64,000 nucleotides of DNA from Macrococcoides equi. GTDB lineage: Bacteria; Bacillota; Bacilli; Staphylococcales; Staphylococcaceae. The notes below the pieces were generated by a model. It was not told where the DNA came from, made no database searches, and saw only the letters and a program-made list of their open reading frames with translations. A program made the translations under genes and the position numbers. This document shows, piece by piece, positions 8,465 to 17,165 of the stretch (positions are counted from its first letter, which is position 1; every line of letters starts with the position of its first letter). Where the stretch lies: NCBI RefSeq assembly GCF_047425865.1, contig NZ_CP179735.1; one strand, given 5' to 3'.

Positions 8465-9034
8465 TTTTTTTACTTTTTCATAGCCATCTACTAATAATTC
8501 AAGCTCACCAGTATGTGGTTCTATAACTAATCCATGGACAGGAACAGATTTATCGAACAGTGGATGATTGTATACCATATCTACATTGTGATATACATTT
8601 TCATTCACATCATTAAATCCTCCGATAAATTTACTTACATTGTAGCCTGCATGATCAAGTGTATCCATTGTTTCTTTTTTAATCCCTCGAGCAGTCATTG
8701 TCTCTATTACTTTGTCAGCATCAATTTGACACATTCCACAATCTTTATGGCCCATAATGATAATCTCTTCAGCACCTAATGCATAGATACCTACTAATAA
8801 GCTTTTCATTGTAGCACCATATGGATGTGTGATTGTTGCGCCTGCATTTTTAACAACTTTAACATCACCATTCTTTAATCCTAAAGCTTTATGTGATAGT
8901 TCTTGTAGTCGAGTGTCCATACAAGTAAGTATAACGGCTTTCATTTCAGGCTGTTTTGAAGTTACATAAGCTTCATACTCTTTGTTTTGAACGAATTTCT
9001 TATTGAAATCCATAATGCTTGATAATAATGACAT
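8462..9034 (-). CDS. Beta-class carbonic anhydrase (YvdA-like)
   Basis: A 190-residue cytoplasmic enzyme for reversible hydration of CO2. The zinc ligands are Cys38 (TCMDTR), His96 and Cys99 (GHKDCGMC), with the Asp40-Arg42 dyad of the beta class. GAGGG precedes the ATG. It is the last gene of a reverse-strand block (YtxH-like, YihY, carbonic anhydrase), 32 bases after yihY. Supply of bicarbonate for carboxylation is the likely role. Confidence 0.92.
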   Translation of the reverse strand: MSLLSSIMDFNKKFVQNKEYEAYVTSKQPEMKAVILTCMDTRLQELSHKALGLKNGDVKVVKNAGATITHPYGATMKSLLVGIYALGAEEIIIMGHKDCGMCQIDADKVIETMTARGIKKETMDTLDHAGYNVSKFIGGFNDVNENVYHNVDMVYNHPLFDKSVPVHGLVIEPHTGELELLVDGYEKVKK

Positions 9035-9066
9035 GATTTTCCCTCGATTTCGTATAGATTATTAGT

Positions 9067-10089
9067 CTAAGCTTTTATTTTATCTTTATGAATGATGGCA
9101 TTGATTTGAGCTCCAACAATAATGATGAAACCTGTTAAATACAACCAAAGCATTAACACGATAACGCCTCCGATACTACCGTATGTTTTTGAGTAGTTAG
9201 AGAAGTTGTTAACATAGAAACCAAATAAGAAGCTTGCTCCTAACCATACTATTGTAGCAAATAACGCCCCTGGTAGTACAGATTTAATGTTTAGTTTGAT
9301 GTTTGGTGCAATCGCATAAAGTGTTGTAAAGACAATAAACGTTACCAGTACTGGTAATACAATTTTCACGAGATTAAATACCCATTTAAATTGATCACCT
9401 AAACCAATATGTCCAAATAAGTAGTTGCCGATTTGTTCACCGAATATTGGTAATGCAAGAGCTACACCAAAAACTAAGACCATTATTACTGTAAATAAGA
9501 CACTAAGTAATTTTGAAACGATAGGGTTTCTTGCATCTTCAACTTCATAAGATACGTTAAATGCATTCATTAACGCAGTCATACCATTTGAAGCTGACCA
9601 TAAAGCAGCGATTAAACCGAATGATAATAATCCGCCATTTGCATTATTCATTACATCGCTAATGATATCTGTAATCATCTTGGCAGTATCACCAGGTGCA
9701 TTTTGTGAAATTAAGTCGGTAATTGTCTCCTTTTTAACATTTAATAAAGGAATTAAAGTTAATAAGAAGATAAGCATAGGAAATAATGAAAGCAGGAAAT
9801 AATAAGCAAGTTGTGCTGAAAGTCCGGCAGCATCATCTTTACCTATTCTAAATAATAATTTATTTAAGAAGTTACCATCTTCTTTATATTTAGCAGGTTT
9901 ATTAATTTTAGAAACATAGAATGTTTCGTTATCTTTATCCGGTTGTTTCGTTTTAAATTTTTGATTTGATACATAATTTTCATCAGTGTTGCTAAGTAAA
10001 GTCTGTTTATCGTTCTCTAAATGACTTGACTCAGGACTATTTGCAGCCTGAGTCAGAAATTTAGAGGTGCTTTTTTTCTCTTTTGACAT
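9067..10089 (-). CDS. YihY/virulence factor BrkB family membrane protein
   Basis: A 340-residue protein. The N-terminal 75 residues are polar and low complexity, followed by six or so membrane helices with the family motifs SAQLAYYFLLSLFPML and ALWSASNGMTALMNAFN, and the C-terminal YGSIGGVIVLMLWLY. The function of the family is unsettled; some members are annotated as RNase BN by an old error. GAGGTG precedes the ATG. Confidence 0.92.
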   Translation of the reverse strand: MSKEKKSTSKFLTQAANSPESSHLENDKQTLLSNTDENYVSNQKFKTKQPDKDNETFYVSKINKPAKYKEDGNFLNKLLFRIGKDDAAGLSAQLAYYFLLSLFPMLIFLLTLIPLLNVKKETITDLISQNAPGDTAKMITDIISDVMNNANGGLLSFGLIAALWSASNGMTALMNAFNVSYEVEDARNPIVSKLLSVLFTVIMVLVFGVALALPIFGEQIGNYLFGHIGLGDQFKWVFNLVKIVLPVLVTFIVFTTLYAIAPNIKLNIKSVLPGALFATIVWLGASFLFGFYVNNFSNYSKTYGSIGGVIVLMLWLYLTGFIIIVGAQINAIIHKDKIKA

Positions 10090-10123
10090 ATTTTCACCTC
10101 ATTAATATTTAATTGATGACCAA

Positions 10124-10429
10124 TTATCTATTAGGTCCTGAAAGTTTCTTTTGGTTACGTTTTTTGATGAATGTATCTTTAGCATCTAAAATAGCTCTTT
10201 CTAATTCTGGGTTGTTACGACGAATTTCATCAATTGTTTCTTTCCAGTATAATAATTCATCTTTTAAGTTACGTGCTTTTGCTTTTGTTGTTGGAGCAGG
10301 CGTTAAACCATTTTGTTTAGTCACTTGCACTTGATTCTTAACTGAGCTACGTGTTTTTTTATCAATCATAGATACAGCAGCACCGATTACAGCACCAGCA
10401 ATTGTTGCAGGAATTAATTTGTTATTCAT
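10124..10429 (-). CDS. YtxH-like small glycine-rich membrane protein
   Basis: A 101-residue protein. The N-terminus LIPATIAGAVIGAAVSM is a short glycine/alanine membrane segment, followed by a basic stretch and a helical charged tail. I use the ATG at 10429, which follows AGGAGGAG with good spacing. The longer open frame starting at 10534 includes improbable codons and no ribosome site. It is the first gene of the reverse block with yihY. YtxH-family proteins are stress-associated but not functionally assigned. Confidence 0.75.
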   Translation of the reverse strand: MNNKLIPATIAGAVIGAAVSMIDKKTRSSVKNQVQVTKQNGLTPAPTTKAKARNLKDELLYWKETIDEIRRNNPELERAILDAKDTFIKKRNQKKLSGPNR

Positions 10430-10610
10430 GTTTATTCTCCTCCTAGTGTATAAAAAATGGTGTCTATCACACCTATTAATTATTATATAGCCATTTGCAT
10501 AGCGTGATAAACAAATAATCTTTAAAATAAGCAATTTTTATATTATTCAATTTTTGAATAGTTTGATAAAATAGATTTTGGATGGAAATTTGAAGAAGTA
10601 GGTGTAATTA

Positions 10611-10808
10611 ATGAATAAAGAACAAATGGTGAATGAAATAGTACAAAAATTAAAATTAGTAAATGTCGGTGTGATTAAACCGGAATCGATTGATGATAAT
10701 AAAATAGACGAATTAAGAGACATTCATGAGATGGTGTCAAAAAGAGAGACTTTTTCTCCGAGTGAAATGAGTGCATTAACTGAAGCTTTAGGTCAATTGA
10801 GAAAGTAA
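10611..10808 (+). CDS. UPF0435/DUF1128 family protein
   Basis: A 65-residue protein with the family core IDDIHEMVSKRE-like (here LRDIHEMVSKRETFSPSEM) and C-terminal ALGQLRK. The family is conserved in Staphylococcaceae and Bacillus with no known function. AGGTG lies upstream of the ATG. It precedes the M29 aminopeptidase gene by 33 bases. Confidence 0.9.
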   Translation: MNKEQMVNEIVQKLKLVNVGVIKPESIDDNKIDELRDIHEMVSKRETFSPSEMSALTEALGQLRK

Positions 10809-10841
10809 TATCAAAAATTACGACAGAAAAGGGGAACAGAA

Positions 10842-12077
10842 ATGAAATTACTTAAGGAAGATAAGTTAAAGAAATATGCAGAACTACTGGTTAAAGTAGG
10901 TATGAACGTGCAACCTGATCAACGTGTATACATTCGTGCAACTGTAGATGCTAAAGATTTTGTACATCTAGTGGTAGAAGAGGCATATAAAGCAGGTTCT
11001 AAGGACGTTAAAGTTCATTATGCAGATGATCGATTATCACAATTAGCTTTTCAATATCGTGATGAGGAAGCATTCGAAACAGTTCCGCAATATATTGTAG
11101 ATGAGCGTATGGATTATGCGAACGATTATGCAGCGCAACTTGCATTAATCTCATCAAGCCCTGAAAACCTAAAAGACGCTGATCCTGCTAAAGTTTCAAC
11201 GAGTATGAAAGCTTATGGTGCAGCATTTAAAGATTATATGAAAATGATGCAGTCAGACCAATTCTCATGGACAGTTGCTGCTTACCCATCAATTGCTTGG
11301 GCGAAGCTCGTTTTCCCTGAATTATCAGAGGAAGAGGCATTTGAAAAATTACTGGATGCGATTTTAGAATCAGTAAGAATGAACGAGAGTAACCCAGTGC
11401 AGGCTTGGGTTGATCATAATGATAATCTTCACACGAAAGCTGATTACTTAAATAAAAAAGCTTATGTAGCATTGCACTACACAGCACCTGGTACAGATTT
11501 AAAGGTAGGCTTACCTGAAGGGCATATTTGGTGTGGTGCATCAAGTATCAATAAAGATGGTAATGCGTTTATGGCAAATATGCCAACTGAAGAGGTATTT
11601 ACAGTGCCACATAAAGATAAAGTGAATGGGACAGTTTCAAGTACATTACCTTTAAGTTATGGTGGAAATATTATTGATCAGTTTACCTTAACATTTAAAG
11701 ATGGCGAAGTGATTGAATATGATGCTAAAGTTGGTAAAGATATATTAGAAGGCTTACTGAATTCTGATGAAAATGCGAAACGCTTAGGAGAAGTTGCTTT
11801 AGTTCCTCACGATTCACCGATTTCTAATTCTAAGATTTTATATTATAATACTTTATTCGATGAGAATGCTTCATGTCATCTGGCGTTAGGTTCAGCGTAT
11901 CCTTTCTGTTTAGAAGGCGGAAAAACTATGGATGAAGCGGACTTAGCTAAGAATGGCTTAAACAATTCAATTACACATGAAGATTTTATGATCGGCTCTG
12001 CAGAGATGAATATTACAGGTATTACTGCAGAAGGTCAGGAAGAAGCAATCTTTGTAAATGGAAATTGGGCATTTTAA
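10842..12077 (+). CDS. ampS: M29-family metallo-aminopeptidase (AmpS/PepS)
   Basis: A 411-residue cytoplasmic aminopeptidase of the thermophilic aminopeptidase T family. The C-terminal catalytic domain shows metal ligands in MPTEEVFTVP, LGEVALVPHDSP, FDENASCHLALG and THEDFMIGS. It trims N-terminal residues from peptides. AGGGG lies upstream of the ATG, and it follows the DUF1128 gene closely, probably in one transcript with the small membrane protein at 12133. Confidence 0.95.
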   Translation: MKLLKEDKLKKYAELLVKVGMNVQPDQRVYIRATVDAKDFVHLVVEEAYKAGSKDVKVHYADDRLSQLAFQYRDEEAFETVPQYIVDERMDYANDYAAQLALISSSPENLKDADPAKVSTSMKAYGAAFKDYMKMMQSDQFSWTVAAYPSIAWAKLVFPELSEEEAFEKLLDAILESVRMNESNPVQAWVDHNDNLHTKADYLNKKAYVALHYTAPGTDLKVGLPEGHIWCGASSINKDGNAFMANMPTEEVFTVPHKDKVNGTVSSTLPLSYGGNIIDQFTLTFKDGEVIEYDAKVGKDILEGLLNSDENAKRLGEVALVPHDSPISNSKILYYNTLFDENASCHLALGSAYPFCLEGGKTMDEADLAKNGLNNSITHEDFMIGSAEMNITGITAEGQEEAIFVNGNWAF

Positions 12078-12132
12078 TTTTTAAAATAAAGTGATATGAT
12101 AATATTATTATTGATTTAAGAGGAGGATGGGC

Positions 12133-12306
12133 ATGTCAGTACCTATGATGTGGTTAGTAGTTATCGCGTTCTTATTTACAATCTTTGCATTCGGTTCTTT
12201 TATTATGTTTACATTAATCAATGCTTTCGATTCAAGAGAATCAGATATCGTTGATACACCCGAAGAAGCATTAGAAAAGAAAGTTTTTGCTGACGAAATT
12301 CATTAA
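12133..12306 (+). CDS. Small single-pass membrane protein, 57 residues
   Basis: The ATG at 12133 follows AGGAGGATGG. The product has one hydrophobic helix (about residues 5-30, MMWLVVIAFLFTIFAFGS) and an acidic C-terminal tail. A strong hairpin terminator begins 10 bases after the stop, which supports a real gene. I do not recognise a family. Confidence 0.75.
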   Translation: MSVPMMWLVVIAFLFTIFAFGSFIMFTLINAFDSRESDIVDTPEEALEKKVFADEIH

Positions 12307-12316
12307 TATTCATTTT

Positions 12317-12345
12317 AAAGAGATAGGGGACTATCTCTTTTTATT
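12317..12345 (+). terminator. Terminator of the ampS operon
   Basis: A 10-bp stem, AAAGAGATAG with CTATCTCTTT, loop GGGA, is followed by TTATTTT. Confidence 0.9.
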
Positions 12346-12411
12346 TTGCGCAAAATCAACTATGATAATATTAAATTACAATACTAAAAGTTATGGAATT
12401 GAGGAATGATG

Positions 12412-12930
12412 ATGACAGAACGATTAAAGAAAACGATGGATGAATCTAAGACGATTAAGACGAAACAAATCTTTCCGACTGATACGAATCATCACAATAC
12501 ATTGTTTGGTGGAAAATTAATGGCTTTAATAGATGATGTAGCGAGTATTGCAGCAACAAGGCATTGTGCACGTTCTGTAGTAACTGCCAGCACAGATTCG
12601 GTAGACTTCTTAAAACCTATCAGACCCGGAGAAGTTGTGACGTTAGAAGCGGTTGTGACTTATACGGGGACATCTTCACTTGAAGTGTGTGTCCAAGTTA
12701 TTTCAGAAAATGTGATCCAGCAGACGAAACAACTGGCTGCTATAAGTTTTCTGACATTCGTCGCATTAGATGATGACAATAAACCAGTAGTCGTACCCGA
12801 AGTCATTGCAGAAACAGAAGATCAGATGTGGTTAAACGAAACTGGGAAAGAGCGTGCAGAATTCAGAAAATCAAGACGTGGTAAAAGTAAGGAATTGCTA
12901 AACTTTTTTGAAAAAAATATAGAAGTATAA
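12412..12930 (+). CDS. Acyl-CoA thioesterase, hotdog fold (YkhA-like)
   Basis: A 172-residue hotdog-fold thioesterase hydrolysing acyl-CoA. The family signature NTLFGGKLMALIDDVASIAA carries the catalytic Asp, and a second motif is STDSVDFLKPIRPGE. Three ATGs lie in tandem (12406, 12409, 12412); GAGG at 12401 has its best spacing to the third. The C-terminal 25 residues are basic. Confidence 0.9.
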   Translation: MTERLKKTMDESKTIKTKQIFPTDTNHHNTLFGGKLMALIDDVASIAATRHCARSVVTASTDSVDFLKPIRPGEVVTLEAVVTYTGTSSLEVCVQVISENVIQQTKQLAAISFLTFVALDDDNKPVVVPEVIAETEDQMWLNETGKERAEFRKSRRGKSKELLNFFEKNIEV

Positions 12931-12931
12931 A

Positions 12932-12980
12932 AATAAGCATTAAACAGATTTCCTTTTTAGAAATCTGTTTAATGCTTATT
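12932..12980. terminator. Bidirectional 20-bp stem terminator
   Basis: A perfect 20-bp stem from AATAAGCATTAAACAGATTT and its complement, with a 9-base loop. The right arm encodes the last codons of the convergent XRE-cupin gene. Confidence 0.85.
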
Positions 12981-13490
12981 CACTTCATTGACGACCAAAA
13001 ATTCAACTTCGTCATCAGTGAAATTATACCAGTAATGAGGTTCATGAGCTTCAAACATATATGAAGTACCAGGCTGGAGCTCAAGACGTTCAGTCCCAAC
13101 AGTTAGCGTTAGGGTTCCGCGTAGACAGTAGATAAATTCAACACCTGCATGTTGACTTGAGTCATTTTGACTGGCACCTGGTTTAAGGATGACACGTATC
13201 GGTGTAAAAGTTCCTGGTATACCATTTGATAAATTCTGATATGTAAATGATTTTGTTAATTCCGTAGGATCCGTAATATTTTCGATGGTTGTGGAATGGA
13301 AAAAGTAGCTGGGATGCACTTCTAAAGCATCAGCTATTTTACGTAAAGAAGCCATCGTTGCACTGCATTTGTTTGTTTCTAATTGAGATAGGAAAGCGAT
13401 TGATACACCTGTTTCTTCTGAAATATATTTCAGCGTTTTATTCTGTTTTTTCCGTATCTCACGTATTTTTTCCCTATTGTCATTATTCAC
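12969..13490 (-). CDS. XRE-cupin transcriptional regulator
   Basis: A 173-residue protein with an N-terminal helix-turn-helix (KIREIRKKQNKTLKYISEE, then VSIAFLSQLETNK) and a C-terminal cupin domain (HAGVEFIYCLRG, YMFEAHEPHYWYN). Such proteins sense a small molecule through the cupin and repress a few genes. It starts with GTG at 13490 after TAGGGGT; the nearby ATG at 13483 is out of frame. It lies just downstream of yfkAB on the same strand, so a regulatory link is plausible but unproven. Confidence 0.88.
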   Translation of the reverse strand: MNNDNREKIREIRKKQNKTLKYISEETGVSIAFLSQLETNKCSATMASLRKIADALEVHPSYFFHSTTIENITDPTELTKSFTYQNLSNGIPGTFTPIRVILKPGASQNDSSQHAGVEFIYCLRGTLTLTVGTERLELQPGTSYMFEAHEPHYWYNFTDDEVEFLVVNEVNKH

Positions 13491-13568
13491 ACCCCTAATT
13501 TGTTCTCTCTTTATCCTTATTATACATTAAAATAATAACAAATAATAAGAATATTTCAAAAAAACAAA

Positions 13569-14693
13569 TTATTGATTCATTCTTACTTCATTAGCTTTAA
13601 AATCTGTTGTTGGATAATACATATTCTTAACGAGTAAGTTAGGGCCTAAACATTTTACTTTTGGACAATGACAGTTGAGTGATTGATTGAGTTCACTAGC
13701 TTTCCATTTATCGTAGATTGTTTGAAGCGGTGTAGTTACAATATTTTCAATCGTACCCGTTTCATCTCCAAAGTCAGTGACAATTACATCACCTGTAAAT
13801 ACATTGACATTAAGTCTTGAACGTCCGTCAGGATCATTACGTACGGTAACGTTTTTCGCTTTATTTACTTCATCAAGGAATAACAAATCATCTTGTTTAA
13901 GTGAGCAAGGTAAGATTGGTAATGTCCCAAATAACATCCACGTATCTTCATCTCTAAATGATAGTAATTTTCTGATGGCATCTTTTGTTTCATCAATCGT
14001 TAATACATTTAAATCACTTGCAAAATCAGAAGGATACATCGGATGTACTTCATGACGTGCACATTTCATGTCATTTACAATTTCTTTATGGATTTTTTCA
14101 AGATATGGCAGTGTATTTTTATTAAGCATTGTTTCTGCAGATACAAACATGCCAGCTTCGGATAATTTACGCGCATTTTCAATCATCTGTTCATATAATT
14201 TATAGCGTGCAGCAAGGGGTGGTTTTTTATCCATTACATGGAATCCAACTTCAGCGAATTCATCAATTGTTCCCCAGTTGTGAGAAATATGCATAACATC
14301 TACTAAGTCAATGATTGGTTCATAGCGCTCGTAATTAATCGTTAAATTTGAATTCATTTGTGTATAGATGCCGCGCTCTTGAGCGTATTTTAAAATAGGA
14401 ATAACTGTTTCCTTAATAGATTTTTTTGAGAACATCGGTTCTCCGCCCGTAACACTTAAAGTCGAAAGGTGTTCAACCTCATCCAGTCGTTTAAATATCG
14501 TCTTCATATCAATCGTATCTGGATCTTTAAGTTGCAATGTATAACCGACAGCGCAGTGTGCACAGCGCATATTACATAATGTAGTCGTTGTAAATTCAAT
14601 GTTTGAAAGTTTAGTTTCCCCGTATTTTTCAACTTCATTATATGCTTCCCACGGGTCATTATGAATTGAAATTTTTTCTTTCAAATGTATCAT
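13569..14693 (-). CDS. yfkAB: YfkAB, radical SAM protein with CxCxxxxC motif
   Basis: A 374-residue radical SAM protein. The cluster-binding motif is CNMRCAHC (Cys40, 44, 47), and SVTGGEPMFS is the SAM-binding motif. The C-terminal CHCPKVKC is the CxCxxxxC motif that defines YfkAB, which in Bacillus was once annotated as two genes. Here it is one uninterrupted gene. The product is unknown. A promoter with TTGACA is visible upstream. Confidence 0.92.
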   Translation of the reverse strand: MIHLKEKISIHNDPWEAYNEVEKYGETKLSNIEFTTTTLCNMRCAHCAVGYTLQLKDPDTIDMKTIFKRLDEVEHLSTLSVTGGEPMFSKKSIKETVIPILKYAQERGIYTQMNSNLTINYERYEPIIDLVDVMHISHNWGTIDEFAEVGFHVMDKKPPLAARYKLYEQMIENARKLSEAGMFVSAETMLNKNTLPYLEKIHKEIVNDMKCARHEVHPMYPSDFASDLNVLTIDETKDAIRKLLSFRDEDTWMLFGTLPILPCSLKQDDLLFLDEVNKAKNVTVRNDPDGRSRLNVNVFTGDVIVTDFGDETGTIENIVTTPLQTIYDKWKASELNQSLNCHCPKVKCLGPNLLVKNMYYPTTDFKANEVRMNQ

Positions 14694-14725
14694 TATTAGC
14701 CTTCTTTCAAGTTTTTGTCTTTTAC

Positions 14726-14754
14726 TATTATGAACGTGTGATAATCTTTGTCAA
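14726..14754 (-). promoter_or_regulatory. Sigma-A promoter of yfkAB
   Basis: On the minus strand TTGACA (14749-14754) is followed after 16 bases by CATAAT, or after 18 bases by TAATAG. It lies about 35 bases upstream of the yfkAB ATG. Confidence 0.6.
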
Positions 14755-14827
14755 TAACAAATACATTGAAAGTTTAGTGAATCTGTTCCATAATGAATAC
14801 AATCAGGATAATTAAAAGGAGTAAGTT

Positions 14828-14986
14828 ATGACAAAAGAATCTTTAGAAGAAATTAAAGTAAAGTTAAGTGATTTTATGGAAAGAATTGATTCTGTAGATC
14901 CAGAAACAACAGACATCAATGATATCGATGAATGGTTAATGATTCTTGATCAGTTAGAAGCTAAAGTAAAATCTATTCAACAATAA
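14828..14986 (+). CDS. SE1561 family small protein, 52 residues
   Basis: The ATG at 14828 follows AAAGGAG. The product is an acidic helical protein (MTKESLEEIKVKLSDF at its start, ending LEAKVKSIQQ) that matches the short staphylococcal SE1561 family of unknown function. It ends 11 bases before the RNA methyltransferase gene and is probably co-transcribed with it. Confidence 0.85.
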   Translation: MTKESLEEIKVKLSDFMERIDSVDPETTDINDIDEWLMILDQLEAKVKSIQQ

Positions 14987-14997
14987 GGAGATAAAGA

Positions 14998-16377
14998 ATG
15001 GCAGATATACAAGTAAAGATCGGTCAACAGTTTCCTTTGACAATCAAAAGACTCGGTATTAATGGTGAGGGAATAGGTTATTTTAAAAGGAAGATTACTT
15101 TTGTTAAAGGGGCGCTCCCTGGCGAAGTAATCGTTGCACAAGTTACAGATATTAATAATAAATATTTAGAAGCAAAGATGGTTAAAATCCGTGAAAAAAG
15201 TAAAGAACGTGTAAAGCCGCCATGTAACGTCTTTGAATTATGTGGAGGATGCCAATTACAACACCTTTCTTATAACGGACAATTAAAATATAAAAAGCAA
15301 ATAGTAGAAGATGCCATCACAAAGTATGCACCTCACGTGAAGCTTGATGTGATTAAAGATACACTGGGAATGGCTAATCCATTTGGTTATCGTAATAAAA
15401 ATCAGTTTCCTGTAGAGAAGTCAGGACGTAAAATACGTGCTGGACTTTATAAAGAACATTCAAATACGTTAATTGATTTACATGAATGTATTGTTCAGGA
15501 TAACCGTACGATGAAGACGACGAATGAAATCAAGAAGATTATGAGTGAGTTAAATATTGAAGTATGTAAAAATCCTGCGCGTGATATCGGTGTGCGTCAT
15601 ATTATTACGCGTGTAGCTTTAGCTACAGGCGACTTACAGGTCGTGTTTGTTACGAATACTCGTGATCTGAAGAAACAGGATCTATTAGCAGAGCGTGTGA
15701 TGCGACTCCCTGGTGTTAAAGGCGTAGCATTAAACATCAATAAAGAAAAAACTTCTATTGTTATGGGAAATGAAACGATTGTGATTGCTGGTGAGGAAAC
15801 AATTCGTGAGACATTGCAGGATCATGTCTATGATTTATCAGCAGAGAGTTTCTTCCAGTTGAATCCAAAGCAAACAGTTGTACTTTATAAAGAAGTAGAA
15901 CGCGCAGCAGGCCTAACAGGTAAAGAAAACGTCGTTGATGCATTCTGTGGTACAGGTACGATTGGAATTTGGCTTGCCAGTAAAGCAAAAGAAGTGCGCG
16001 GGATGGATACGAATGAAGATGGTATCGTTAACGCAATTTATAATGCGACTGCTAATAACAAAGATAACTGTAAGTTTGAAGTTGGAGATGCATCAGAAAA
16101 ATTAGATGAATGGATTAAAGAAGGTTTCTATCCGGATGTTATTACAGTGGATCCACCACGAACGGGGTTATCTGAAGGAACGATTCAGTTAATCAATGAA
16201 ATCAAACCGAAGACATTTGTCTACACAAGCTGCAACCCGTCAACTTTAGCAAAAGACTTAGCACATTTAACGAAGGCATTCCAGGTAGAATATATTCAAC
16301 CAGTGGATATGTTCCCACAAACAGCACAAGTTGAAGCGGTCGTTAGACTTGTGAGAAAAAGAAAATTATCGAGATAA
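14998..16377 (+). CDS. rlmD: 23S rRNA (uracil-C5)-methyltransferase, RlmD/RlmCD type
   Basis: A 459-residue SAM-dependent methyltransferase forming 5-methyluridine in 23S rRNA. An N-terminal TRAM domain (residues 1-65) binds RNA. An iron-sulfur motif has Cys76, Cys82 and Cys85 (CNVFELCGGC) with a later Cys in LHECIVQ. The Rossmann motif is DAFCGTGTIGI, followed by VDPPRTGL, and the catalytic cysteine is in TSCNPSTLAKDL. Gram-positive relatives often have dual RlmC/RlmD specificity, so the exact site is not certain. GGAG precedes the ATG. Confidence 0.93.
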   Translation: MADIQVKIGQQFPLTIKRLGINGEGIGYFKRKITFVKGALPGEVIVAQVTDINNKYLEAKMVKIREKSKERVKPPCNVFELCGGCQLQHLSYNGQLKYKKQIVEDAITKYAPHVKLDVIKDTLGMANPFGYRNKNQFPVEKSGRKIRAGLYKEHSNTLIDLHECIVQDNRTMKTTNEIKKIMSELNIEVCKNPARDIGVRHIITRVALATGDLQVVFVTNTRDLKKQDLLAERVMRLPGVKGVALNINKEKTSIVMGNETIVIAGEETIRETLQDHVYDLSAESFFQLNPKQTVVLYKEVERAAGLTGKENVVDAFCGTGTIGIWLASKAKEVRGMDTNEDGIVNAIYNATANNKDNCKFEVGDASEKLDEWIKEGFYPDVITVDPPRTGLSEGTIQLINEIKPKTFVYTSCNPSTLAKDLAHLTKAFQVEYIQPVDMFPQTAQVEAVVRLVRKRKLSR

Positions 16378-16382
16378 TAGAG

Positions 16383-16412
16383 CATCCATAGTATTAGCTA
16401 TGGATGTTTTAT
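16383..16412 (+). terminator. Terminator of rlmD
   Basis: Stem CATCCATAG / CTATGGATG is followed by TTTTATTG. Confidence 0.85.
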
Positions 16413-16430
16413 TGTTTTAGTGAAGGGTAA
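16406..16430 (+). promoter_or_regulatory. Candidate sigma-B promoter of the PfpI gene
   Basis: GTTTTA, 13 bases, then GGGTAA. This matches the general-stress consensus (GTTT near -35, GGGTAT near -10). The -10 ends 33 bases before the ATG at 16464. PfpI-type proteins of this kind are general stress proteins in Bacillus. Confidence 0.45.
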
Positions 16431-16463
16431 ATAATACTATAACGATTTTAGGAGGAATATATA

Positions 16464-16982
16464 ATGACTAAGAAAATCGCAGTAGTATTAGAGAATTTAT
16501 TTGAAGACTCAGAATTTACTAGCCCGGTAGAGGCGTTTAAACAAGAAGGTCATGAAGTGACTGTAATTGGTAAAGAAGCAGGAAGTACTGTAAAAGGTAA
16601 AAAGGATAATACTGAAGTTAAAATAGATAAAGCAATTAGTGAAGTTAAGCCTGAAGAATTTGATGCATTACTGATTCCAGGTGGATTTTCACCAGACTTA
16701 TTACGTGGGGATGAACAAGGCCGATTTGGTACTTTTGCAAAAAGCTTTGTAGAAAAAGAAAAACCGGTATTTGCTATTTGTCATGGTCCTCAATTATTAA
16801 TAGATACGGATTTATTAAAGGGTAAGAAAATGACAAGTTTCTTATCAATTCGTAAAGATTTAGAAAATGCAGGTGCAACAGTAGTAGATGAGCCGGTAGT
16901 TGTAGATAGTGGTATCGTAACTAGCCGTACACCAGATGATTTAGAAGACTTTAACCGTGAATCATTAGCATTATTGAAATAA
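16464..16982 (+). CDS. DJ-1/PfpI family stress protein
   Basis: A 172-residue cytoplasmic protein of the DJ-1/PfpI superfamily. It has the nucleophile elbow FAICHGPQLL (Cys106, His107) and an acidic partner near residues 14-15. Relatives act as deglycase, chaperone or stress protein, and the S. aureus orthologue is SAV1875. GGAGGAATATATA precedes the ATG. It is a single-gene transcript between two terminators, with a sigma-B-like promoter upstream. Confidence 0.92.
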   Translation: MTKKIAVVLENLFEDSEFTSPVEAFKQEGHEVTVIGKEAGSTVKGKKDNTEVKIDKAISEVKPEEFDALLIPGGFSPDLLRGDEQGRFGTFAKSFVEKEKPVFAICHGPQLLIDTDLLKGKKMTSFLSIRKDLENAGATVVDEPVVVDSGIVTSRTPDDLEDFNRESLALLK

Positions 16983-16990
16983 AAACTTGT

Positions 16991-17021
16991 AATCAGTCGA
17001 CTGAGGTCGACTGATTTTTTT
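16991..17021 (+). terminator. Terminator of the PfpI gene
   Basis: An 11-bp stem, AATCAGTCGAC with GTCGACTGATT, is followed by T7. Confidence 0.9.
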
Positions 17022-17165
17022 GGCTTTTAGAATATTCTTTGGCTTTGATAAATTTGCTAAATCGCCGATACATCTCAAGACTGATTTTACGTCTCTTCTG
17101 TCATTTTTAATTCCAAAGCAAAGTGGCTGGTGGTAATATGAATGTAAGAAAGAGGTGGATTCATC

